A stretch of DNA of 6,780 nt from the NCBI GenBank assembly GCA_027490555.1, contig JAIXXW010000051.1, positions 1 through 6,780 on the forward strand. The letters are read 5' to 3'. Made by a program: the position numbers and the translations under genes. The notes below the pieces were generated by a model. That model worked only from the letters and a program-made list of their open reading frames with translations, was not told where the DNA came from and did no database searches. Positions 1-5,486 of the stretch are shown here, one piece after another; positions within the stretch are counted from its first letter, which is position 1; every line of letters begins with the position of its first letter. The stretch is from Comamonadaceae bacterium (GTDB lineage: Bacteria; Pseudomonadota; Gammaproteobacteria; Burkholderiales; Burkholderiaceae_C).

Positions 1-969
1 ACCAGCAATGAAGAGGTGTGGCAGTATGTCCAAAAATTCGATGAATTCATGCCTTTTATCAATCGGGTCAAGGCCATTCATCAAGGACGAAAATATTCAT
101 TGCCGATCAATCTGTCGACGATCAATGCATTTTTCAACAAAAAATTGACGCCTGACGAGGCTGCCGCATTCATGGCCCAAATCGGTGATTCATCCATCAC
201 CGATCCGCAAACCTTCGAAGAGCAAGCACTGCGTTTTGTTGGCAAGGATTTGTACGAAGCATTTTTCAAGGGCTATACAGAAAAGCAATGGGGTCTTCAT
301 CCCTCAGATTTGCCCGCGAGTATCTTGAAGCGTTTGCCAGTGCGTTTTCATGACGATGACAACTACTATGCGAGCACTTATCAGGGGATACCTCGCCATG
401 GGTACACGCACATCGTCGAGCGGATGCTGGACCATCCCGGTATTTCGGTGCGTTTGAACGCGTTGCTGGACCGTCCGACTTCAGCCATGTATGACCATGT
501 GTTTTACAGTGGTCCCATCGATGCATGGTTCGAATATTGCCATGGACGCTTGGGCTACCGTACGCTGGACTTCGAGGTGGAACGCCACAAGGGTGATTTC
601 CAGGGTAATGCGGTCATCAATTATTGTGATGCCGATGTGCCTTTTACCCGTATTTCCGAGCACAAGCACTTTGCCCCTTGGGAGCAGCATTCTGACACCT
701 TGATTTACAAGGAATACAGCCGGTCGTGTGATGCGGGGGATATACCTTACTATCCGATCCGATTGGTGAAGGAAAAATCACAGCTTTCGCAATACATCGA
801 ATTGGCATCGCGCCAAAAAAATATCACTTTTGTCGGTCGCCTGGGTACATACAGATACCTTGACATGCACATCACCATCGAAGAGGCTTTGACCACAGCC
901 CAGAGCTATCTGGCGCATCTTGCAACAGGTCAAGCCATGCCTGTTTTTCAGGTCAATCCCCTGGGCTGA
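1..969 (+). CDS. glf: UDP-galactopyranose mutase, 5'-truncated by the window edge
   Basis: This flavoenzyme interconverts UDP-galactopyranose and UDP-galactofuranose in the cytoplasm, supplying the Galf donor for LPS O-antigen or other surface glycans. The reading frame is open from base 1, so the GTG at 16 is not the real start. About 322 residues are visible; family members are roughly 370-390 aa, so the N-terminal FAD-binding Rossmann segment (about 60 residues) lies left of the window. Family hallmarks in the visible part are GYTEKQWG at residues 91-98, LPASILKRLPVRF just after it, VFYSGPIDAWF at 167-177, GRLGYRTLDFE, and near the C-terminus FVGRLGTYRYLDM, which carries an active-site arginine region of the family. 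It resembles the enterobacterial Glf type as I remember it. The gene is more A+T-rich than its neighbours (51 G+C in the first 120 bases), which fits an exchanged O-antigen-type cluster. It converges on the flagellin-side genes and is probably the last gene of its cluster. Confidence 0.95.
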   Translation, partial: TSNEEVWQYVQKFDEFMPFINRVKAIHQGRKYSLPINLSTINAFFNKKLTPDEAAAFMAQIGDSSITDPQTFEEQALRFVGKDLYEAFFKGYTEKQWGLHPSDLPASILKRLPVRFHDDDNYYASTYQGIPRHGYTHIVERMLDHPGISVRLNALLDRPTSAMYDHVFYSGPIDAWFEYCHGRLGYRTLDFEVERHKGDFQGNAVINYCDADVPFTRISEHKHFAPWEQHSDTLIYKEYSRSCDAGDIPYYPIRLVKEKSQLSQYIELASRQKNITFVGRLGTYRYLDMHITIEEALTTAQSYLAHLATGQAMPVFQVNPLG

Positions 970-976
970 TTTTTTT
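948..976 (+). terminator. weak candidate intrinsic terminator at the end of glf
   Basis: Seven T residues (970-976) follow the glf stop codon directly. Ahead of them only short stems can be drawn: CAGG (949-952) with CCTG (960-963), or TCAG (948-951) with CTGA (966-969). The second stem abuts the T-run but has a 14-nt loop and only 4 bp, so this is a poor intrinsic terminator. Transcription from glf would otherwise run antisense into the convergent TPR and flagellin genes. Confidence 0.25.
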
Positions 977-1000
977 CCGGTCGAATCGGCTGAGACTTGG

Positions 1001-1062
1001 CCGACATGCGGATGGCCGCTGGGGGTGGGCGGCTGCGGGTGCTTGCAAGCCTCACATGTCGG
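1001..1062. repeat. 8-bp inverted repeat in the convergent intergenic region
   Basis: CCGACATG (1001-1008) and its exact reverse complement CATGTCGG (1055-1062) flank a 46-bp G-rich spacer between the convergent glf and TPR genes. The spacer also contains the self-complementary GCTTGCAAGC (1041-1050). No T-run follows on either strand, so it is not a standard intrinsic terminator. It may be chance or a weak structure ending the convergent transcripts. Confidence 0.3.
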
Positions 1063-1096
1063 TCTGACTGGCTGGCGTGTCGGCCTCAACGTGGCT

Positions 1097-1555
1097 TCAA
1101 GCCGCCTTCAGAACAGGCCGGACCCCCACTTGCTGCAAGGCATTGAACTCTTGTTGCAGCTGCGGGTCGTGGGGGTGGGTGGCCAGGCCTTGGGTGACCA
1201 CTGCCATGGCGCGGACGTCATCGCCCATGCATCGCAGGACGCGCACCCACTGGCCCCAGGTCATGGCTTGGGTGGCGTGGCCCTGCAGTTCAATCAATTT
1301 TTCCAGCGCTGCGCTGGCCGCAGGCCAGTCATGGCGAACTTGCGTCACCAGCGCGCGAATGACCAGAATGTCCTCGCTCTGGGGAAAGCGCTGCAGCGCC
1401 TCGTGCGACAGCAAATCGGCATCGCTTAGCCGGTTTTGTTCCACCAGATCGGCAATGGATTGCCGGATCTTGGCGGGGCTGAGTTCTTGCGTGGTGTTGG
1501 CCAGCGGGGCCGAATAAGAGTTTTTGGCCAAAAAAGCGGTGGCAGCGTGCAGCAT
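1097..1555 (-). CDS. small TPR-like helical-repeat protein downstream of flagellin
   Basis: A 152-residue protein that I do not recognise by name. It is almost entirely amphipathic helix with tetratricopeptide-like spacing: plausible helix-pair units at about residues 28-58 (with ALQRFPQSED closing a repeat), 62-95 (AAS.ALEKLIEL) and 97-130 (MAVVTQGLATHPHDP, a typical TPR helix B plus Pro turn). No signal peptide or membrane segment is evident, so it is probably cytoplasmic and mediates protein-protein contact. The ATG at 1553-1555 is supported by AAGGAG (1561-1566) with a 5-nt spacer. The gene lies 98 bp downstream of the flagellin stop on the same strand with no clear terminator between them, so co-transcription from the flagellin promoter is likely. 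A role as flagellin chaperone, export or modification helper is inference from position only. Codon 152 is followed by TGA; the gene converges with glf across about 127 bp. Confidence 0.8.
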   Translation of the reverse strand: MLHAATAFLAKNSYSAPLANTTQELSPAKIRQSIADLVEQNRLSDADLLSHEALQRFPQSEDILVIRALVTQVRHDWPAASAALEKLIELQGHATQAMTWGQWVRVLRCMGDDVRAMAVVTQGLATHPHDPQLQQEFNALQQVGVRPVLKAA

Positions 1556-1653
1556 GGGGGCTCCTTGGGTACAGGCGGCAATGGGGTGCCAGCCGGATGA
1601 CTTCAGGGAATGAGCAGGAACCGTACCAGCTTATCTGAAAGGCACTTCATGAC

Positions 1654-2484
1654 TCAACGCAAAAGCGCCAAGACGTACATGGGCTGCTGGTTGGCCTGAG
1701 AGAGCATGGCCGCGCCGGCCTGGTCCAGGATCAAGGTGCGCGCCAACTCGGCGGTCACCTGCGCGTAGTCCGCGTCATCGATACGGCTTCGAGCCGCTTT
1801 GGTGTTCAGGGAGGCGTTGACGGCGTTGTCTGCCGAGTGGGTCAACCGGTTCATCACCGCGCCCCACATGCTCCGTTCACTGTCAAGGTGGGCAATGGCC
1901 AGGTCCACATCGTTGATGGCCGAGTTGGCGCCTGTCTGTGTGGAGATATCCAGGTTCTGGATGGCTGCCACATCGCTGTTGCTGCTCAGATCGCTCAGCG
2001 TGAGGCTGATCACATCATTGGTGGATGCGCCGACCTGGAATTTGACGTCGCCAGAATCACCGGCTTCACCCTTCAGGAATTTGGTCCCGTTCCATTCGGT
2101 GTTCTCCAGCACGTTGAGCAATTCTGCTTTCAGCTCGGTCACCTCGGCGTTCAAGCCGTCACGTTGCTCATCGGTGTAGATGTCGTTGGCGGACTGGATG
2201 GCGAGTTCTCGCATGCGCACGAGCATGGAGGTGACCTCTGCAGTGGCGCCATCGGCAGTTTGCAGCATCGAGATCCCGTCATTGGCATTGCGAACCGATT
2301 GATCCAGGCTCAGGATTTGCGCCGACATCTTGTTGCGGATGGCCAGGCCTGCGGCATCGTCGGATGCTTGATTGATCCGGCGGCCGTTTGACAATTGCGC
2401 CATCGCTTTGGCCATCTCCTGTTGGTTGATGGCGTAAGCGTTTTGCACAGAAAGTGCATTGGTGTTGGTATTGATGATCGTCAT
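1654..2484 (-). CDS. fliC: flagellin, short D0/D1-only type
   Basis: Structural subunit of the flagellar filament, exported through the flagellar type III apparatus; 276 residues. The N-terminal D0/D1 part is canonical: INTNTNALSVQNAYAINQQ at 4-22, LSNGRRINQASDDAAGLAI at 31-49 and the RMRELAIQSAN segment at 90-100, the conserved region also sensed by TLR5 in related flagellins. The C-terminal D1/D0 part includes GAVMNRL (208-214), ARSRIDDADY (231-240) and a terminal ANQQPMYVLALLR. There is no cysteine and no large D2/D3 insertion; the tip is only about residues 140-190 and is rich in Ser, Thr and Asn. The start at 2482-2484 is backed by AGGAGA (2491-2496) six bases upstream. The C-terminal half departs from usual wording (AVMNR where AVQNR is common, LARTLILDQAG for SRxQILQQAG). 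It is transcribed from a sigma-28-like promoter and faces the glycan operon divergently. The gene symbol is used for the family; fliC versus flaA naming cannot be decided here. Confidence 0.96.
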   Translation of the reverse strand: MTIINTNTNALSVQNAYAINQQEMAKAMAQLSNGRRINQASDDAAGLAIRNKMSAQILSLDQSVRNANDGISMLQTADGATAEVTSMLVRMRELAIQSANDIYTDEQRDGLNAEVTELKAELLNVLENTEWNGTKFLKGEAGDSGDVKFQVGASTNDVISLTLSDLSSNSDVAAIQNLDISTQTGANSAINDVDLAIAHLDSERSMWGAVMNRLTHSADNAVNASLNTKAARSRIDDADYAQVTAELARTLILDQAGAAMLSQANQQPMYVLALLR

Positions 2485-2530
2485 GGTCGATCTCCTGCTC
2501 TTGAGCTCATATTCCTTGCATGCAGTCCTT

Positions 2531-2557
2531 GATTCGGCTGCAAGTCAACATTCTTTA
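2531..2557 (-). promoter_or_regulatory. sigma-28 (FliA) promoter for the flagellin gene
   Basis: Read on the minus strand, TAAA (2557-2554), exactly 15 bases, then GCCGAATC (2538-2531). The FliA consensus is TAAA-N15-GCCGATAA, so the -35 core and spacing are exact and the first five bases of the -10 match. Transcription would start near 2524, giving a leader of about 40 nt before the flagellin ATG and including its ribosome binding site. A small inverted repeat, ACATT (2548-2552) and AATGT (2557-2561), overlaps the -35 element; its meaning is unknown. The site was found by eye, not with a scoring matrix. Confidence 0.8.
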
Positions 2558-2582
2558 ATGTGATCTGCAGTCAGAGCGCCTG

Positions 2583-2597
2583 GATGGCCTGGCCATC
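2583..2597. repeat. perfect 15-bp palindrome between the two divergent promoters
   Basis: GATGGCC (2583-2589), a central T (2590), then GGCCATC (2591-2597) form a perfect 7-bp dyad. It lies between the flagellin sigma-28 promoter and the rightward sigma-54-like promoter, about 70 bp upstream of either predicted start. It should therefore lie outside both transcripts, which makes a protein-binding site more plausible than an RNA hairpin. No regulator family can be assigned from this sequence. Confidence 0.4.
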
Positions 2598-2635
2598 TGC
2601 CGGTTGGGCTTGAAGGGTGGGGTGCGCAAGAAATC

Positions 2636-2651
2636 TGGCATTTTTATTGCT
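2636..2651 (+). promoter_or_regulatory. candidate sigma-54 (-24/-12) promoter for the rightward glycan operon
   Basis: TGGCATTTTTATTGCT matches the RpoN consensus TGGCAYRNNNNTTGCW at every specified position but one (T where R is expected). The invariant GG (2637-2638) and GC (2649-2650) have the required spacing. A start near G2662 gives a leader of about 74 nt before the GTG of the first LicD gene. Sigma-54 controls flagellar and surface-glycan genes in many proteobacteria, which fits the setting. No upstream binding site for a named enhancer-binding protein was recognised, although the palindrome at 2583-2597 is a candidate. No convincing sigma-70 promoter was found in the same stretch. 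Confidence 0.55.
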
Positions 2652-2664
2652 TGTTTTTGTTGGC

Positions 2665-2697
2665 TTGACGGGTGACGTCTCGGCGACACCCGTTCAA
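2665..2697 (+). other. leader hairpin upstream of the LicD operon
   Basis: TTGACGGGTG (2665-2674) pairs with CACCCG (2687-2692) and TCAA (2694-2697), leaving T2693 as a single bulge: 10 base pairs. Past an A/A mismatch (2675/2686), CG (2676-2677) can pair with CG (2684-2685), leaving the six-base loop TCTCGG. If transcription starts near 2662 this sits at the extreme 5' end of the mRNA, upstream of the ribosome binding site (2721-2727). Only three T residues follow, so it is not a typical terminator. It could stabilise the 5' end, act as an RNA control element, or be a DNA operator. Confidence 0.45.
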
Positions 2698-2735
2698 TTT
2701 CATCATTCCAACGCTTTGGCAAAAGGGCTCACACC

Positions 2736-4331
2736 GTGACCAATCCATTTCACACCGACTGGCTGCGTCGTTTTCGGGAAGACCTGCGTGTGGGCGATAT
2801 GGACAGCCTGACCCAGAATGTCGAGTTGGCCGGTCTGGACGTGCTGCTGGACCCGGAATTTTTGGCCCTGGCCTGTCAGGAAGATGCGCGTTCGGTGGTG
2901 GTGCTGATCGCCACATTGGGCGACGCCAACAGTGAGCAGCCCGAACCTTACCGCCGTTGGCTGGCTGGCTACCAATACCTGCAGCAGCAACTGGGTCTGG
3001 ACGAGGCCGCCCAGCTTTGTGCGGCCTCGGGTTCATCCGAAGCAGGCTACTACGCTGCAGTGCTGGACGCGGCCAGGAATCGCAGTCCACTCACGAACCT
3101 CGGCTCAGCCCCTGTTCACGTGACCGACCTCCAGTTTGGCTTGGAATTGTTGGTCAACACCGGAAACAGTGCGGCCATTCCCCCTTTGCTGAAGGCTTGG
3201 CAGGGTGTCGACCACAGCGACATGCCTTGGCTGCGTGCCTGTCGCGCAGCGGCTGCGCGCAGTGGGAAAGTGCACGCTCGCAACGAAGCGGCCGAGCTGG
3301 CCAAAACCATTCAATGGCTGCTCACCAAGGCCCCGTCTGCCCAGGCCGCTGTGGCCCAGGAAATGCGGGTGCAGTGCGCCGAGCTGGCCCTTAAATCACG
3401 CCAGGGTCAGCTGGCTTGCCAGGCAGCGCAGGACGCCTTTGCCCATGACACCCATGTGGAGAGGCGATTCACACTGGCCAAAGCTTTTGTATTGGCAGGG
3501 GATTTGCCCAAGGCCATCTCGCACTTGCATGAGCTGCTGATGCACACCTTGAGTGATGCGTTCACCCCTGAAGGCCCGGTCAACAGCGAAACCGGTTCGC
3601 CATTTGATGTGCTGGCAGCCGAAGACACACTTGTGGCGGTGAACCGACTGTTGCGTGCCAAAGGCCTGCAACCGTTCCTGATGTCGGGCACCTTGCTGGG
3701 GTATGCGCGCCACGGTGGTCTGCTGCCGCACGACAAGGACGTGGATCTGGGCCTGATCGGCTGGGAACACCAGTTCACAGTGGCAGAGGCTCTGTTGGAG
3801 GCTGGTCACTTCCGCCTGGACCTGGCCCAACTCAGCGGCCAGAACCGATTCCTCATGTCGGTCAATGACCTGCGCAATGGCATGGCGGTGGACTTCTTCC
3901 TCTTCCACGATCAAGGGGACCACTTCCTGCATGGCATTGACTTCGACATGGGTTTCACGCAGAACTTCCGCTTCAGCAAGTTTGCCCTGCAAGAAACCGA
4001 GTTCCTGGGCGAGCGCTTTTATGTCCCTGCCGATATCGACCGCAATTTGAGCGAAAACTACGGCGACTGGCGTACACCTGCCTCCTCCTATGTGGTGACG
4101 GTCGAGTCTCCAGCGCTGTGCGACACCCCCGAGAGCCGCACCTTTTTGGTCTACCTGGAAGTTCTCAAGACCATCACCAAGCGGATGAAGCCCCAGCGGA
4201 TGGTTCGAATTCTTGACCATCTGGACGCCAGCCACAGCGATGTGCTGAGCCATGATGTTCGCCAGAGACTGCGCGCCTGGTGCCAGCAACACATCGCCAA
4301 ACCCGCCTTGGCTGTGGAGGTGCCGGCATGA
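2736..4331 (+). CDS. LicD/fukutin-type phosphotransferase with N-terminal helical-repeat extension
   Basis: A 531-residue two-part protein. Residues 1 to about 280 are Ala/Leu-rich, alpha-helical and TPR-like, for example TLAKAFVLAGDLPKAISHLHELL near the end. The LicD nucleotidyltransferase-fold domain then carries SGTLLGYARHGGLLPHDKD (317-335), with the metal-binding aspartates of HDKDVDLG (D333, D335, D337), the second acidic site in AVDFFLF (D386), and NYGDW (441-445). A helical tail of about 85 residues follows. Family members transfer phosphocholine, or ribitol phosphate in fukutin/FKRP, from a CDP-activated donor to a glycan. The KDVDLG wording resembles fukutin, as I recall it, more than the usual WDDDID. 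No signal peptide or membrane segment is seen, so it is probably cytoplasmic. The start is GTG at 2736, with AAAAGGG (2721-2727) eight bases upstream. It is the first gene of the rightward operon, behind the sigma-54-like promoter. Donor and acceptor are unknown. Confidence 0.85.
   Translation: MTNPFHTDWLRRFREDLRVGDMDSLTQNVELAGLDVLLDPEFLALACQEDARSVVVLIATLGDANSEQPEPYRRWLAGYQYLQQQLGLDEAAQLCAASGSSEAGYYAAVLDAARNRSPLTNLGSAPVHVTDLQFGLELLVNTGNSAAIPPLLKAWQGVDHSDMPWLRACRAAAARSGKVHARNEAAELAKTIQWLLTKAPSAQAAVAQEMRVQCAELALKSRQGQLACQAAQDAFAHDTHVERRFTLAKAFVLAGDLPKAISHLHELLMHTLSDAFTPEGPVNSETGSPFDVLAAEDTLVAVNRLLRAKGLQPFLMSGTLLGYARHGGLLPHDKDVDLGLIGWEHQFTVAEALLEAGHFRLDLAQLSGQNRFLMSVNDLRNGMAVDFFLFHDQGDHFLHGIDFDMGFTQNFRFSKFALQETEFLGERFYVPADIDRNLSENYGDWRTPASSYVVTVESPALCDTPESRTFLVYLEVLKTITKRMKPQRMVRILDHLDASHSDVLSHDVRQRLRAWCQQHIAKPALAVEVPA
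4316..4320 (+). promoter_or_regulatory. Shine-Dalgarno site that fixes the glycosyltransferase start
   Basis: GGAGG lies inside the end of the LicD gene, seven bases before the ATG at 4328. That ATG overlaps the upstream TGA as ATGA. The strong site and the overlap indicate translational coupling and rule in favour of 4328 over the in-frame GTG at 4280. Confidence 0.8.
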
Positions 4332-5449
4332 GCAGGGCGGTTTTGTCCCATCTCTTGCAAAAGGTGACCGAGCTCAGCGAGGCGACCCGATTGCGGGTCT
4401 TGCAAGATGTCAATGAAGGGCGTGCCGCCCAGGCACTGGATGTGCTGGCCTCCCCAGCCTTGTCCGTGAACCGTGACAGCAAGGCCTGGGGCGCGTTGCA
4501 GATGTATCTGTTGCATTTGGCAGGCCGTTATGCCCAGGCCAACCAGGTTCTGGACCACATGATCGGGCTGAACCTCAGTGAGCAGCTCACCATCGACAAT
4601 TGCCCGACCGAGGCTGACATCATGGCCCGATGGGACCCTGCAGCCGAAGGTGTCAGCGTGCTGTGCACCACCTTCAACCACGCGCGGTTCATTGACATGG
4701 CGCTGGCCAGCTTTTTCAGCCAGGTCAGCACCCACCCGTTCGAGGTGATCGTCAGGGATGACGCGTCGACCGATGGCACGGGTGCGCTGCTCGACAAATG
4801 GGAACAGCGTTACCCTCGTCTGCTCAAGGTGATCCGCCTGAGTGAGAACACCTATCAGCAAGGGCAGTCGCCCATGCTCGCCACCATCCTGCATGCCTCG
4901 CTGCCTCTCATGGCCATGTGCGAAGGCGATGATTTTTGGATCGACAGCAACAAACTGCATCTGCAGGCCGAGCTGCTGCAAAAAAACCCCACCTGGTCGG
5001 CCATCACCCATAACCATTTTGAGCTCGACGAAGCCAATGGGCGTCTGACCCCTGGCCGAACGACCAAAATGCGTGGCGTACTGCCCAAGCAGGATCTGGT
5101 CAATGTCAATCTGGTGATGTGGGGACATACCCTGATGGTTCGCCGGTCCCTGCTCAACATGCCGGTCTACCGTCTCGACGACGGCGTGCTGGGCGACCAG
5201 GTGATGACCTCCATGCTGGGGGCAGCTGGCCCGGTGTTTTACCTGGGTGACTTGTTTGGCAGCGTCGCCAGACGCAACCTGTTCAGCACCTACACACCGC
5301 TCAACGCCCACGACAAACAGCTCAGGCGCATCAACACGCGGCGTTATCTGGCACCCATCCTGGCCCAGCGGGGAGAAACCCAAGCTTCGCAGCGCTTGCT
5401 GCGTTGGTGCCAGGTGGCGGAGCAGCAGGTCAGCCCCCAAGCGGCCTGA
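4328..5449 (+). CDS. family 2 glycosyltransferase with helical N-terminal extension
   Basis: A 373-residue glycosyltransferase with a GT-A fold, expected to transfer a sugar from a nucleotide-sugar donor. The catalytic domain begins at VSVLCTTFNH (109-118), continues with FEVIVRDDASTDGTG, whose DDAS (144-147) binds the nucleotide, and has the metal-binding DXD-equivalent in CEGDDFW (198-204), followed by NKLHLQAELLQKNP. This EGDDFW form is common among bacterial GT2 enzymes of surface-glycan and flagellar loci. Residues 1-100 form a separate helical segment (ALQMYLLHLAGRYAQANQVL) that looks like one or two TPR-like helix pairs. No transmembrane helix is present, so it is not a polyprenyl-phosphate GT of the membrane-anchored type. 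The start at 4328 overlaps the previous stop by 4 bp with a strong ribosome binding site. Sugar and acceptor cannot be read from sequence. It is probably co-expressed with both LicD proteins. Confidence 0.9.
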   Translation: MSRAVLSHLLQKVTELSEATRLRVLQDVNEGRAAQALDVLASPALSVNRDSKAWGALQMYLLHLAGRYAQANQVLDHMIGLNLSEQLTIDNCPTEADIMARWDPAAEGVSVLCTTFNHARFIDMALASFFSQVSTHPFEVIVRDDASTDGTGALLDKWEQRYPRLLKVIRLSENTYQQGQSPMLATILHASLPLMAMCEGDDFWIDSNKLHLQAELLQKNPTWSAITHNHFELDEANGRLTPGRTTKMRGVLPKQDLVNVNLVMWGHTLMVRRSLLNMPVYRLDDGVLGDQVMTSMLGAAGPVFYLGDLFGSVARRNLFSTYTPLNAHDKQLRRINTRRYLAPILAQRGETQASQRLLRWCQVAEQQVSPQAA

Positions 5450-5486
5450 TCCAGCAAGAGTCTTCGTTCACACGACAAGAGCCCCT

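Noticed and set aside
940..952. CCTG-TTTTT-CAGG small inverted repeat near the end of glf
   Set aside because: Only 4 bp, within coding sequence; expected by chance.
920..1429. 169-codon open frame on the plus strand
   Set aside because: It overlaps the end of glf and runs antisense to the TPR-like gene, which has a strong ribosome binding site and a coherent helical-repeat protein.
2665..2670. TTGACG as a sigma-70 -35 box
   Set aside because: No -10-like hexamer lies 16-18 bases downstream (the region is G+C-rich); the bases are better explained as part of the hairpin stem.
3396..4292. 298-codon open frame on the minus strand
   Set aside because: Antisense shadow of the LicD catalytic domain; no recognisable motif and no independent support.
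4280..4327. Upstream GTG start for the glycosyltransferase
   Set aside because: It would overlap the LicD gene by 52 bp without a ribosome binding site; the ATG at 4328 has GGAGG seven bases upstream and the ATGA overlap.
4151..5440. 429-codon open frame on the minus strand
   Set aside because: It lies antisense to the end of the LicD gene and the whole GT2 gene, both of which have clear family motifs. Its translation is a low-complexity His/Gln/Val-rich product typical of antisense frames in G+C-rich coding DNA.
5247..5486. Upstream extension of the second LicD gene
   Set aside because: It lies within the glycosyltransferase gene in another frame and encodes a basic, Ser/Arg-rich stretch without family similarity.
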